Below, piece by piece: positions 37,838-49,779 of a DNA stretch of 64,000 nt; positions within the stretch are counted from its first letter, which is position 1; every line of letters starts with the position of its first letter. The DNA is from Macrocystis pyrifera (taxonomy: Eukaryota; Sar; Phaeophyceae; Laminariales; Laminariaceae). The notes under the pieces are model-generated. The model had not been told where the DNA came from. It did no database searches and worked only from the letters and a program-made list of their open reading frames with translations. The stretch spans positions 1,488,001-1,552,000 of the forward strand of contig JASSKH010000037.1 of assembly GCA_031763025.1 (NCBI GenBank), given 5' to 3'. A program made the position numbers and the translations under genes.

Positions 37838-39338
37838 TAGTACTTTCCGACAGCACGAAACGTTGTGAGATTAGTATGTACTTGCAGACTTGCAGCCTGC
37901 TAGAAGTTTAGGGTGGACGTTTTCTTCCGGATGGAACTTTAAATGTTTCCGAAAAAAAAAAAATGACCTGAAACATTTCCGATAAAAACTATTTCGCCTG
38001 CTCCCTACACGCGATCATGACCTGTAGGCGATGCGGCTCGCATGATGATGAGCTTGAAATCCGATCGCTCACAATTTTATGCATATTCCCAGAATGAAGA
38101 AATAAACCAAGCAGCAAAAGCCGTAAATGAAACCCGTCATAATGTTTGCTATCTGGCATACTATGATTCCGCTCTCAATCGGACTCAACTATTAATATTA
38201 ATACCAACCGCTGGGGTGCTGCCATCATCGCGATTGATACTATATTAATATTAACATTACTGCTGTAGTTGCTGCTACTGCTACCACTACCCACACTGTA
38301 GTACTTATCAGGTACTACTTACCAGGTATCAAGTTACACCATTAAAACTGTTAATACCATACTCGGTGCTACTATTAGTACGATATACCTGGTGGAATTG
38401 TTGCGGTAATAATATAATTTTACGAGAGATACTACACAAAGTATCTCGAACAAGCACCACCTGCTCCTTCCTGCCTGCCGAAAAGAAAAAGACCACGTGT
38501 AACACATCATACGAACTGTTACCTGGTACCAAGCACCAAGCAGTAGTTATTAATAGTATGTGTTACACAATTACCGGTCACGAAAGACAGAGAAAAGCGT
38601 CAGATATCATTATTACCGAAAATAATGACAACGGCAGTCGTATACAGTAAGCAGCCCCCTAGATGGGACTACGCGACAGGGGGGAACGGTGCAAGGGACC
38701 TCAATTTCCTGCGCACCGTTTTCTAACATTTTAAGGGCCCTCGTCCCTCCCTTATGGCAGGCGTAACACTCCGACACGGGACTCGAGGTCCCTTCAAGTA
38801 ATAAGTGGGCCAACACACTGTCTCCCGCTTGCAAAACGCCAGAAAGAAGATGGACTGCTACTAATACTACTAGTTATGTAGCAATTGAACTCTCAAAGTG
38901 GAAGGCGTGCTTGGCCCATAACGGACCCCTACGCCCGCGGGACGCACTACTGTACTAGAGTAGGGTCCCTTTAAAGGGACTACCTGTACCTACCAATTCT
39001 ACTAATTCTACTGACATCCATTGGAGAACATCGACCGCAACCATATGAAGTAACAATCCCCGCCGTCGCTATTCGCGTGGATATTTCCGTTGTTCGTCTT
39101 TACGGGCAGGCACGCACAGCAGAGAGCAGAGAGAGAGAGGGCGCACCACAGACAGACTCTCGCGGTGTGTATAAGTAGCAAAATAGAAGAACAAAATTGA
39201 AGAGAAAATACGCAAATACCTATTATTCAATGGTAGTTTAGTGTGTAACACTGCTCTATCCTGATGTAAAAAACTCACGGACTAAAAAAAAAAGAACCGA
39301 AAAAAAAGGTACCATCAATGGTACTCAAAGTAACTATA

Positions 39339-39443
39339 TTACGGGGGGCCATAGCAAATAGGACCAAATATTATTGGTAAAAATATGAAGATATATGGAT
39401 GTTTGTCTGTACTGTAGGTCCTATTAACTATGGTCCTCCGCAA
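39339..39443. mobile_element. MITE family 1 copy nested in the long-TIR element
   Basis: TTACGGGGGGCCATAGCAAA and TATGGTCCTCCGCAA ends; inserted just inside the left arm. Confidence 0.85.
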
Positions 39444-39506
39444 TATTTTCCTATTAATAATACGATTCTAAATTAATAATATACGATTCAAATGAAATCC
39501 CCAAAC

Positions 39507-40150
39507 CCGTAAAGGCGAGAGCTGTGCGGGCCGGCGGCAGACTGCTTCTGCGCGTTGCCGCTGCCTGTGCCCAGCGTACTATGCGCTGTGGGAGAGCGAT
39601 GTACTTCAATGGCCAGCATGCAAGTGGTATCAAAGTTTTCGAATTCGGAGAGTCGCAAGGACTTGCTCGCCAAGCTTATCGCGAACGGGACGAGTGATGT
39701 GTGCCCGGTCAGGCTTCGCGTACACCGAGGTGTCACAGAGCTTCCGAGAGAACCGTGGCATCGGCCATCCTCGTAGGTCCGGGAAACCGCGTCGTGTGCT
39801 CCATCTGGTTGAGACCTCAGATGAGGACTCTGAATCGTCATCATCTCAGGGGGGCTAGGACAACAATCTCGACAAAGAGGACAACAGGGAGAACTGCGGC
39901 GACAGGGAGGGCGGACGTGGTGGAGGAGGGGGTGGCGACGACGAAGAAGAGCAAGACGGGGATGGAGGAGAGGGGGTGAGGGTGGTGGGGACAAAGAGGA
40001 GGAGGAAGGAAATGGTGGCAGTAGTGGTGAGGAGGAGGAGGGGGAAGTGGGGGGAGGGGGATAGGAGGAGGAGGAGGAGGAGGCGGGTGATGATGATGGC
40101 GAAGAGGAGTATGAGGAGGAGGCTATGGTTAATGGCGACGCAACGATGTA
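39507..40150 (+). pseudogene. Broken acidic reading frame inside the long-TIR element
   Basis: A plus frame from about 39507 reads through RAMYFNGQHASGIKVFEFGE and GLARQAYRERDE to a stop. A one-frame shift continues as SGFAYTEVSQSFRENRGIG and then HLVETSDEDSESSSSQ before another stop, followed by acid-rich fragments (DDEEEQDGDGG, EEEEEEAGDDDGEEEYEEE) in shifted frames. It looks like one protein with frameshifts: a basic middle and a long acidic tail. The minus strand of the same region has a 168-codon frame ending SSRLYGFGDFI, which I consider less likely. Family not recognised. It could be a host gene fragment captured by the element. Confidence 0.3.
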
Positions 40151-40185
40151 TGTGCAGACTACCAGGTATTAATTGTAGCGGGTTA

Positions 40186-40255
40186 CACCCTGTAGAATTG
40201 CACCCGCGTTCAGGGACAAACTATTAATAGTTGGAATTTGGCTGCAATCGCAGCT
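40186..40255. mobile_element. MITE family 2 fragment interrupted by TATTAATA
   Basis: GTTACACCCTGTAGAATTGC, then GGGACAAACTATTAATAGTT and GGAATTTGGCTGCAAT. Sister copies read ACAAACTACTTGAAATTTGA, so TA has become TATTAATA at 40222-40229. Confidence 0.6.
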
Positions 40256-41340
40256 CTGTATCATCATAGTAGTCAAGTACAGTAGTTACTTTGAGTACCA
40301 TTGACGGGACCCTTTTTTTGTCCTTGTCACTTTTTATACCTCGTTTAGCGGCAAATACTTGGGGATTTAACCAGAATCGTACTTCAGTAGTAGTGTCGTA
40401 TTAGGGAAATAGTTACTTAGAGTACCATTGATGTCACTTTTTCTGATCTTTTAGTCCATGACTTTTGTGTGTCAGGATAGAGCAGTGTTACTACACTCTA
40501 CTATTAATAAGTATGTGTACGTACGTATTTTCTCTTCAATTTTGTTCCTTCTATTTTTCTATTACTTACACTTCGTGAGAGTGTCTCGTGCGCTTTTTCT
40601 CTGTCCGTGCCTGCCTGTAAAGACGAACGACGAAAATACCCACTCGAATGGCGACGGCGGGGACCTGTTACTTCGTAGGGTTGCCGTCGATGCTCTCTCT
40701 TGGGTAGTAGTAGAATTAGTAGAATTGCTAGGTACAGGTAGCCCCTTTAATTAAAGGGACCCTAGTACAGAGTAGTGCGTCCGGGCGGCGTAGGGGTTCG
40801 TTATGGGCCAAGCACGCCTTCCCCTTTGGGAGCTCAATTACTACATAACTAGTAAGAGTAGCAGTCCATCTTCTGGCATTTTGCAAGCGGGAGGCAGTGC
40901 ATTGGCCCACGTATTACTTGAAGGGACCTCGAGTCCAGTGTCGGAGTGTTGCGTCTACTGCCGTAAGGGGCGAGAGGGGCCTTAAAGGATTCGTCCTCCT
41001 CCATTTTTTTTCACGTTTTTTCAGTATCAATGGTTACGCATCATGACGTACTATCGCCCAGCATTTCCCCCCCCCTCCCATCCTAGTCGTTATCTCCGCC
41101 CTCCTCTCTTCTCTCTTTTCTTAGCAGTGACTCAGTTCCGGGGTCACATGGAGGCTCTTGCCTCTTGTCCCCCCTCCACCTACGGTTCGTGGATTGCATT
41201 TTTATCGCGCGCGCGAGAGAGAAGACTGCATGCAGCTTTTTCTTCCCTCGTCAACTCGCGTCTTATTGTGCCTGCCCACGCTACGAAGGCGTTCTCAGCA
41301 TCTGGTTCCTTTCTATTTTCGCCAATAAAAAGGCAAAATC

Positions 41341-41422
41341 TCACCACGGCGGGATTCGAACTCAGGGTACCAATGCTAGTAGCAGTAGTAGCATTTGAAG
41401 CTAAACACTAGACGACCGGGGC
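41341..41422 (-). tRNA. tRNA-like gene or pseudogene (Glu-like arms)
   Basis: On the minus strand: GCCCCGGTCGTCTAGTGTTT opens with an A-box-like D-arm close to tRNA-Glu, and GAGTTCGAATCCCGCC supplies a good B-box. The acceptor stem is mostly paired (CCCCGG with CCGTGG, one mismatch). The anticodon arm is abnormal: ATGCT/AGCAT closes a 12-base loop rich in CTA and CTG, and the T-stem is poorly paired. A T-run follows. I take it as a decayed tRNA or SINE head, not a working tRNA; the anticodon cannot be read safely. Confidence 0.4.
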
Positions 41423-41979
41423 AACCGGCTTTTGTTCTAAATAATAATTATGCTGGTGACACGGTGTAGGGTTTGTATGTTACTGAACATCGTGTTACAT
41501 CATACCAATAGTACACACGCACGCGAGACCGGCGTATCCCCTAGTTTACGGCGAACTTGAAAACATCATACTTACCACGAGTACCCCTCAAAATAAGTGC
41601 AACCTCCGAAAAATTATTTTCATCGTCATTTTTATTTCCCAAAATATAGACACACGCCCACTCCTTGAGCTCTGCAGGTTCTCAAGCAGATTTTGTCTTC
41701 ATCATACTCGTATGATACACGGACTACTATATGCCCTGCATGAGGCCATATAAAACCCGTACTACGCGCGATCGAAGTATGACAAACACACTGTCAGCTT
41801 GCAAACATGATTTCTCGACGAAACCCTCGATCTCACAGCTAGCTCTTGTTTTTTTTTTCATTTTATAAATATTATTTTGACTTCGGCTTCACGGTAAGAC
41901 AGGAGCTGCCTGTTACCCATCCTGGACCCTATCATACTCTCATACCGTTCCCGAGAAAACACAACGAAATATCCCTCTA

Positions 41980-42060
41980 TTACGGGGGACCATAGCAAAT
42001 AGGACCAAATATTGTGAATAAAAATAGGTAAATATATAGGTTTACTATGGTCCCCTGTAA
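41980..42060. mobile_element. MITE family 1 copy with internal deletion
   Basis: TTACGGGGGACCATAGCAAA left arm intact, right arm shortened to GGTTTACTATGGTCCCCTGT AA; about 80 bp. Confidence 0.85.
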
Positions 42061-43212
42061 TAGGAACCAAAGAAGCCGAGATTCACCATCATACCATAGG
42101 GCTCACGGGTGGCTGATGGTGCTGCGTAGCGCCTTCTGCTTCTTCTGTTCTTCCAAGTTGTTTTCGCAACATGGTGATGGAAACACATCGTGATGATGCT
42201 GCTCACTCTACTCTTGCGCGGAATCATTTCAGCAAATTCGAAAAATCCTAAAATCCCGCAAGACGTATGATATGGTACAAAGTAATACACACCGTTACAC
42301 ACACCGCCACACGACACAGCCATAATCAATGCCCAAGGCCGTTTACAAGAAATATGAACACCTACCTGCCTACCAGGTACACTGCTGTACCTAAAAACCT
42401 AAAACCTCTATTTGGGCGTCCTCCCAATTTACACGCATGGTTCGATACACCTGCATCAGGCATGCAACTTCCAGCCGCCAATCTCACCACAGCGATCACG
42501 TTTCGTATGGAGGAAGTGTCGAAAAGTCAATTTCCTCCATTATCTCTGAAAAAAGACCACAGACCGAGCAGCTAAAATCTATCCGCAGTACAAATGTGCG
42601 GTTGTCCAACGAAAAAACCCTCGCCAGAGAAACAACCCCACGGAAGGCATCCATAAAAACGTATCAGACATTGAGAATTGGCGCCCCACACTTGAAAAGC
42701 AAAAGTGTTTCCCACAACATCGCATCTAAACTATAAGGCGCCCTTCTCTCGCAACGTTGAAAAAAGTAGAGAGTACGAGTAAGGCGTCCATCTCTCGCAT
42801 CAGGTATGTACCAGTACATTACAGCACAGCTGCAGTGGATCATGCAGCAATATTGGTCCCCCCAGTTGTTTCCAGAGCGCGCCTGACATCAGCCGGAAAA
42901 AATCAACAAGGCGTGGCATTGTCGGTGACGAGCGGGGTGGCGGGGCGGGCAGGGGTACGGGGAGAATCGGCTACATGATGTCTCTGTTCGTCTGCAAGCG
43001 GTTGGTGAAAATGAAATCAGACAAGGCGCACCATAAACGATCGGAGAAAGCCACGCGACGCAATTGCAGCCGGCGATATACACTAAAGTGTACCAGGCAT
43101 ACATAAAGTAGGAGGGATTCGCCGGTTAAGACGGCGTGATGGTGATGTGTGCGGCTCGCTATAATCGTCAGGCGGCGCAATGGTGAGTCGGCGCAATAGC
43201 GAGACGGCGTAA

Positions 43213-43333
43213 TCACGACGTGGCGTCCCCGACGTACCTGCGGAAGTCTCGCGAAGACATGCCTACCGCCTTGCCGTCCAGTGTCATCAGGAACTCCACC
43301 GCGCTCCTCAGAGCAACGAAACAGTAGCCCGGC
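43213..43333 (-). CDS. VPS9 gene exon 6 (C-terminal)
   Basis: Acceptor TGTGTGCTTCAG; the split codon AG|G gives Arg430, then PGYCFVALRSAVEFLMTLDG and RDFRRYVGDATS to TGA. The Tyr of PGY matches the conserved Tyr of the catalytic surface (Y354 in Rabex-5 as I recall), but the residue three further on, usually Thr, is Val. An alternative donor CCGCAG|GTACGT at 43238 could splice in phase to a short exon at 42971-43082 ending TNRLQTNRDIM; the simple stop is preferred because RRYV fits the usual domain end. Confidence 0.85.
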
Positions 43334-43342
43334 CTGAAGCAC

Positions 43343-43375
<33 letters not shown>

Positions 43376-44822
43376 TCAACAGGATGCAACAAGAAAAACA
43401 GGTAAATGCCACGTGCCCCTTTCTCGAGGTGACCAATGGGATCCTTGAGGCTCGTGAGGGATGCACATACTCTCGAATGCACAGGCCTCTTATCCTGTTT
43501 CAAAGCAAGCTTATGGAGATGGTACAGAAAGGATTGATACGGAGGTATGATATGGTATTGTCTGATACGATATGGTATGGTAACGAACGATGGGTGACAA
43601 CTGGTCTGTACACTCTTATCCGCTCATTCTTTCGAGTGGCAGTACGCATTCCGAGCGCTGTATACTGCCGGGTTGGCCGCGAGTCGAAGAAAGCTTCGCG
43701 CCCTAAGGGTGTGAACTCGGTTCCGGCAATCACCGTAGACCTCCTTGGGGCCATCCGTATGTGTATCCCGCGAGCAACATCTGATCAGCCGAACAAATTA
43801 ACAGCTAGCCATCTACAACCGCGAGACGACCGACCATCGCACCCCGCCAAAAAAAAGCTCCGGAGGGAACTTGGCACTCACGTCCACCCTAACATCTTCA
43901 TCCATTAAAAATATTAACAGGCGCTAGGATAAATAGAGCTATGTTTCTCCAGTTTTTTTCTGAGGCTCCTGACTTGATTATCGTGTAGCTCTCTACCTTC
44001 AGCAAGTCACCCAAAAACTGACAAAACTTAAGCAAAGGTGACCGATCCCATGATCTAACAGGTACGCATACGAACAACAACGTTGTAACAAAAAAACGGA
44101 TTCCCAGTGGCATTGGCATTGGGTAGTGTTGTCAGTGGCGTCAGTGGCCTTGAACAGCCCCGTCAGTCAGAGTTATTTTTGGCTGAAGAAATCTACCTCT
44201 TATCGTAGAGAGGATACGTACAACCATATTGCACCCACGTCCACTTTGACTTTTTGAGGAGTGCAGTCCCGTTTGGGGGACAAACTACTTGAAATTTGAC
44301 TGTTTGCATCAAAAAGGGGACTGCAGGTTTGCCCTCAAAAGGATTAAATTTTTCCCCACAAAATGATACTGGAGGGTACATGGCTTCCTACATCCACCAT
44401 ACCGGAGGGGTCAACGGTGGTACCCACCCACCAACCCACCCACCTCGACATGAGCGCGACCGGACTGTGAAACGCCTGCACGTACTCGCACATGGAGTGC
44501 AGTCTCGGCACGTTAGCCCTCAGCACCACGTAGATCAGAACCGGCAAGAAATCGTCGGCAGTGCCGGCGGGGTCGAGGTCCGCCCGCCAGGTGGGCACCG
44601 CCGTAGTAGCCCCCTCGTCTCTTTGCTTCAGATGGCGGCCGTGGTCAAGGAGGCCGAAAATGGTATCGCAGCAGCGCACCACTCGCGAGACAATGTCTCC
44701 CGGGCACCGTCCGCCGCCCATCTTGCGCAACTCTTCCTGCGAGGTACGTCCGAGGGGCGGGGTGGAGTCGGGCGGAGAGGGTGATGGAGGGGGGGGGGAG
44801 GAGGGGTCGGGGAGCAGGGATG

Positions 44823-44874
<52 letters not shown>

Positions 44875-47800
44875 GGTCGGATGGAATGGAAGTTGAGTCC
44901 GTACCTTGGGAGTTGGGGGGTTGGGGAGGGGTCGCGAAAGAGTATTTCGCTTTCAGGCGCATGGTGATTTCTGTTCCAGAGGAAAATGGGGGGTCAAGTC
45001 GAGTGCTGGGTTGATGTGGTCGCGTACAGAGCTACTGCGCATCATGGCACTGGTTCTGCTCCAGAAATAGTGGTAAGAAAGAGTGACGAAAGGAGGTGAC
45101 GTTAAAAAACATACCAGGTATACCCTTGCCCGAGGTTAACACATGAGCGCCCAGAACGTTCGTACACAAGTCGTATACAATCTTCCGTTCCAAGCTGTGC
45201 CGATTTGGTAGCGGCGCCCTCATTCTCCCTGATGGTAGGCATTTTATATCAGCGCTCTACGGCTAAACAAACATTTCAACGCTCCCTGCAAGATTGTGGA
45301 CACATCCTCCCCTGCACACGCACGCTTTTTTTCACTGCCTCTACTCGTAAGCATAGTTAGGGTTCACAAACATTTCGCTGCTGCTGCTGCTGCTGCTACT
45401 AAGCATGTCATACCTGCGCTAGGCCTAAGACGGTGTCGTCGCGAGCATGCACGGCAACGTTAAGGTCGTCAGCCGTGAGGAACTGGAGCGCGCGCAGACG
45501 GGCAGAGATTGAGCCGTCCGCAGCTCCGTCCAGCTTGCCACCGAACGCGAGCGGGTGAATCTTCGTCATCACAAATCTGGTACATAGTAGCAGTACCAGC
45601 AGCAGCGAGAGCAGTAGCAGGCAGAAAAGAGAGCGGTAGCAATCTATAAGGATAGCAGTAGCATACGGTAAAGAGAGCAATGGTAGACCGTGAAGAAAGA
45701 AGCAGACAGAAAAGAGAGCAGTAGCATACAGTAGAGGGAGCAGTAGCATACCTGGTACAGTAAAGAGAGCAGCAATAGGCAGTAAAGAGAGCAATACCAC
45801 TGTAGTCAGAAAAGAAAGCAGCAACAGACGGCAGAGAGAGCAACGCCAGACGTTAAAGCGCATCATTTAATACTAGACAGTGACAGAAACCAGCAGCACG
45901 CAGTAAACAGAGCAATAGCAGACAGCAAAGAAAGCATTATTAATAGTAAACAGTAAAGAGAACAGCATCAAGACAGCAAAGAGAGCAGTAGCAGAAAAAA
46001 AAAGAGAGCACTACCGTATATAGAACACGCTATTTCGGGGGACCATAGTAAATAGGACCAAATATTGTTAGTAAAAATGGTAAGTATATAGGTTTTCGCG
46101 TGTACCGTAGGTCCTGTTTACTATGGTCCCCCGTAATAGCGACAACACCCTCCCTACGACGAAGTCAAATGCCGTTTTCTCGGCAGCGAAAAGAGAGCAA
46201 ATGCCGAGCGACGCGTCTATAGAGAGACCTCGACGAGATATTCCAAAGCCGCCACTTTTGTTGCGTTGTGCCTTAGGCCCTTAAGGCATGCTTTGGAAAA
46301 AATCGGCTCTGAAATTTTGTTCCAGGGGTGTGTGTTGATGTGCTGGCTATGATGCACGGTAGCAGGTAGTAAAAAGGGAACCGGACGATTTGAGCCCCTC
46401 GCCCCGGGACTGTTTAGGGAGATGAAGAGATGATGAAAAAGCGAGATGCCGACATGACCGTTTCTTAACCCTTTTTTTCCGTCGCAAAAACTATACCAGG
46501 TACAACTCTAACTTCAAACGTGTTGTGCCCGAAACGAGGGTGTTCTCGTGAAGGTTTTGACCCGTCTGCTACTGCAAAGAATATCCCATACTGATTCCAA
46601 GCACTTTATCTCCAAAAGCGTGGGTGCGGTTCTAAAAGGGTTTCACAAGATTTCAGGCATCATGCTCCATTTGCGCGGCGGACATGCCGGGAGCCAGACA
46701 CGTTCCGCGAGAGTTTCCGGCTCCGATCCTGCCAACCGAAAGTTGGCAGACGGAACTAATTACTTCTTTCTGGGAGCCCGAGAGAGCGACCGAAACAATG
46801 GCTGGAATTTTTGGTGTCATCAACCATCTAGGAGCGGCGTGAGTGGCCAGTCGTATGGGCAGATCATGTTGCGCCCGTGACTCGGGTATGACTCCTTGCA
46901 TTGTAACTCGGGCATGACTCCTTGCATTGTTACTCGGGTATGACTCCTTGCATTGTATCTCAGGTATGACTCCTTTCAATGCTACTCGGGTATGACTCCT
47001 TGCATTGTAACTCGGGTATGACTCCTTGCATTGTAACTCGGGTACGACTCCTTGCATAGTAACTCGGGTATGACCCCTTGCATTGTAACTCGGGGTATGG
47101 GTCCTGCACCGTAACTCGGGTATGACTCCTTGCACCGTAACTCGGGTATGATTCCTTGCACCGTGACTCGGGTACGACTCCTTGCACTGTAACCCGGACA
47201 CCAATTTATACAATCCCCCAAGCACGGAGTGGACTTTGCTGTAACCGTCCCTTTTTTATGGACGAGTTGCCGCTCCCTCTCAAGATAAATAAACACACCT
47301 CACGTGAACGACGCAGCGAATGCAGATAAGATCGATTACGACCACACTACCTCACCTTTCCAGGTGCTCTCGGCACGCCACAATGCTGTCGTAGCCGAGC
47401 TCAGCCCACGACGGGTGGATTCCCATGGCGTTCTGCATCGCCAAAAAAAACTCGGCGCACCTATGATGCGATATAATTCGACGCGAACAAACGATGTGCG
47501 GAGGGCAGATTTGGCGCCTGGTTGGTGCTGGGATAGTCTCGTGTTCGGTTCGACGGCCACAGCTCTCGGCTCGTCGCGACGCCACGGCAAGAAAAGAAAA
47601 GAAAAAAACACCACGCGGATAATAATCTTTTTGGCTCCGATATCGTGCAGCGACCTAAAAAAACAAAGAGCGTGGTCTTCGTATGGACCGTCTATTGCGG
47701 CATATAGGCCACAATACATACCTGGTACCACTCTGTCCTATTCCATAAGAATCGGTTTTTTACTCTAATTTTTAAACCAAACGGTTCTTATATTTCGGGA

Positions 47801-48795
47801 CAAAGTAGTACATACCAGGTACCAGGTAGTAATCAGAACCCAGAAGGCACCCAAAAAACATGTATGCCCCTGTGTCTACAATCACATAGGTGATTATTAA
47901 TAATACGGCATGAATAAAGTGTGCTGCAGTGCAAGTAACATCATGCTGCACGCGCGTCGCACACCAACATACCCACGTTGCGCTCAGGGGGCATCCTCTA
48001 CGCCCTACCCCCTACCCCAGCAGGCCATCATAGGCTGCTTGCTTGCCTCGTGATGCTGACGCGGTAACGAACCGCCCCAACGACTTGAGCTCCTGCTGGT
48101 ACATACTGCAAAGCATATTGCAAAGCAAGTTCGGTACGACACACCAGGTATCTATCGACAGTTCAATACATCGAAAAATTCGAGACGATATGCAACACTA
48201 CAGTACTTCGGAACCTCCTTTCCCCTCCCCCACCTCAGCAGCCCTTTAGCCTGGTGTAATCGCTTGCTTCGTGCGACCGCATGCTGTATCCAACCGCTCG
48301 TTACCATGATTTTTCGTCTCAAGTTCTAAAGGGCTTTGATGCAACACTGCAACGAGCCGCGCGCGCACAGAATTGCTCGCCGAACAGGGTCTACATCCCA
48401 AGCGTGTCGCGCACAAAATGTATCGCACTCTGCACACCCTGTCGCACTCTGTTGTGGAGGCGGGTAATTTCCTTTCTTTCCACCACGACTGCAGGCTGTT
48501 TGTTGCGTTTAGTTTTTTCGACGCGCATGAACCCAGAAGGCACGGCTTTGTAGATGAAGTCGTCCAAGGGTATGTATCATACATCATATTATACTGTACG
48601 TCATATTAAATGTGTAAACGTTGCGGTATTTCATGTGCAAAGCAAACCTGACCTCCCCGCTTGCTCGAACAAACACAAAATTCCGTGTCAAGATGAAAGC
48701 GATTGAAAGCGATAAGAGAGAGAGAGATGCTGACGGTAGAGAGCGACAGGAAGAGAGGTAGCGAGAGGGAGAGGTAGCGAGAGATAGAGAGAGGT

Positions 48796-48844
<49 letters not shown>

Positions 48845-49710
48845 ACGCTGAGCAAAAAACGTCTCACCTTTCGACGAGAAACGTCGACCCGCACACATCA
48901 ACGTCTTCAATCTCTAGCCGCATCCTTCTCGCCGCGGCACCCCCCCGGGGGCGAGCGGAGGCGGCGCAACCATCGCCACCGTTGCCGAGAATGCTGAACA
49001 GGAACAACCGGATGGCCCTCACGAACCCCTTGCTCTCGGAGCGCATCAGTCGATCCAAAAACACGCGGTACGTTACCCCACTGGTTCCGGTTCCGCTCCC
49101 TTCTCCTCCAAGGCCGGACACGCCCTGTCGCCCGGAGTCTGACTCCGCTCGCGAGGAAGGTGAGGTCGGTCGAAGTTGAGGCGGCGCCCCCAGGGAGGGG
49201 AGCTCGGTGGGAGTGGAGAGGAGCAAGCGCAGGGCCTTGGTGTGAGCGTCCAGCGGAGACGCCGTGAGGGACGGTGCGATGGCCTGGGCCAAGATGGCCT
49301 CCGCCTGAAGCAGCAGGAAAGGACGTACGTAATGCTACTATCAGGCGTATCTATACATGCGTCATCGTGTGCTTCTTAGTTTCTCGGGTGTCGCGTACAC
49401 ACACGTGAAGCCACTTTCTACTTTTTAGTCTACATGCATTTCTTTCTACTACTCGTACGTAATATATTTTTATCTAAAAAAAGTAGTGCTTAAACTGTGA
49501 GTTTGAGATGTGTTCCTATACTACTAATACTGCTGTACCAGGTGCGTATTTATATATGCCAGGTATATACTCTGTACTCGTATTTATTGTTACCAGAGTA
49601 AAAATGTGTACCAGGGGGAAAAAAAAGGACTGACCAAACAAAAGGTACACTTGGTCACTTGGAAGCCAAGCACGAGTACATTTCTGGATTCAAGTAAAAC
49701 ACACACCGGC

Positions 49711-49779
<69 letters not shown>

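Larger units (their letters stand above)
38733..40984. mobile_element. Long-TIR DNA element with internal reading frame (MULE-like)
   Basis: Two inverted arms of about 600 bp flank some 900-1070 bp. Left arm 38733-39336 and right arm about 40408-40984 share AAGGCGTGCTTGGCCCATAA, CTACCTGTACCTA, TTCTACTAATTCTACT, GATAGAGCAGTGTTAC and TACTCTAAGTAACT-type sequence in opposite orientation. Outer ends are AAGGGCCCTCGTCCCTCC on the left and its diverged complement on the right. A second, partial copy of the inner arm end lies at 40268-40310. Arms this long are typical of Mutator-like (MULE) or foldback elements. No transposase is visible and no clean target duplication was found. Confidence 0.8.

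Noticed and set aside
41043..41411. 122-codon plus frame
   Set aside because: Its 3' third runs through the tRNA-like element on the other strand; not a protein.
46874..47195. Regular repeats as a possible CRISPR array
   Set aside because: Units are contiguous 26-bp repeats without unique spacers, in a eukaryotic intron.
46653..47225. 190-codon minus frame full of PELQCKESYPSYNARSHTRV repeats
   Set aside because: It is the translation of a 26-bp minisatellite inside VPS9 intron 3; no start or splice support.
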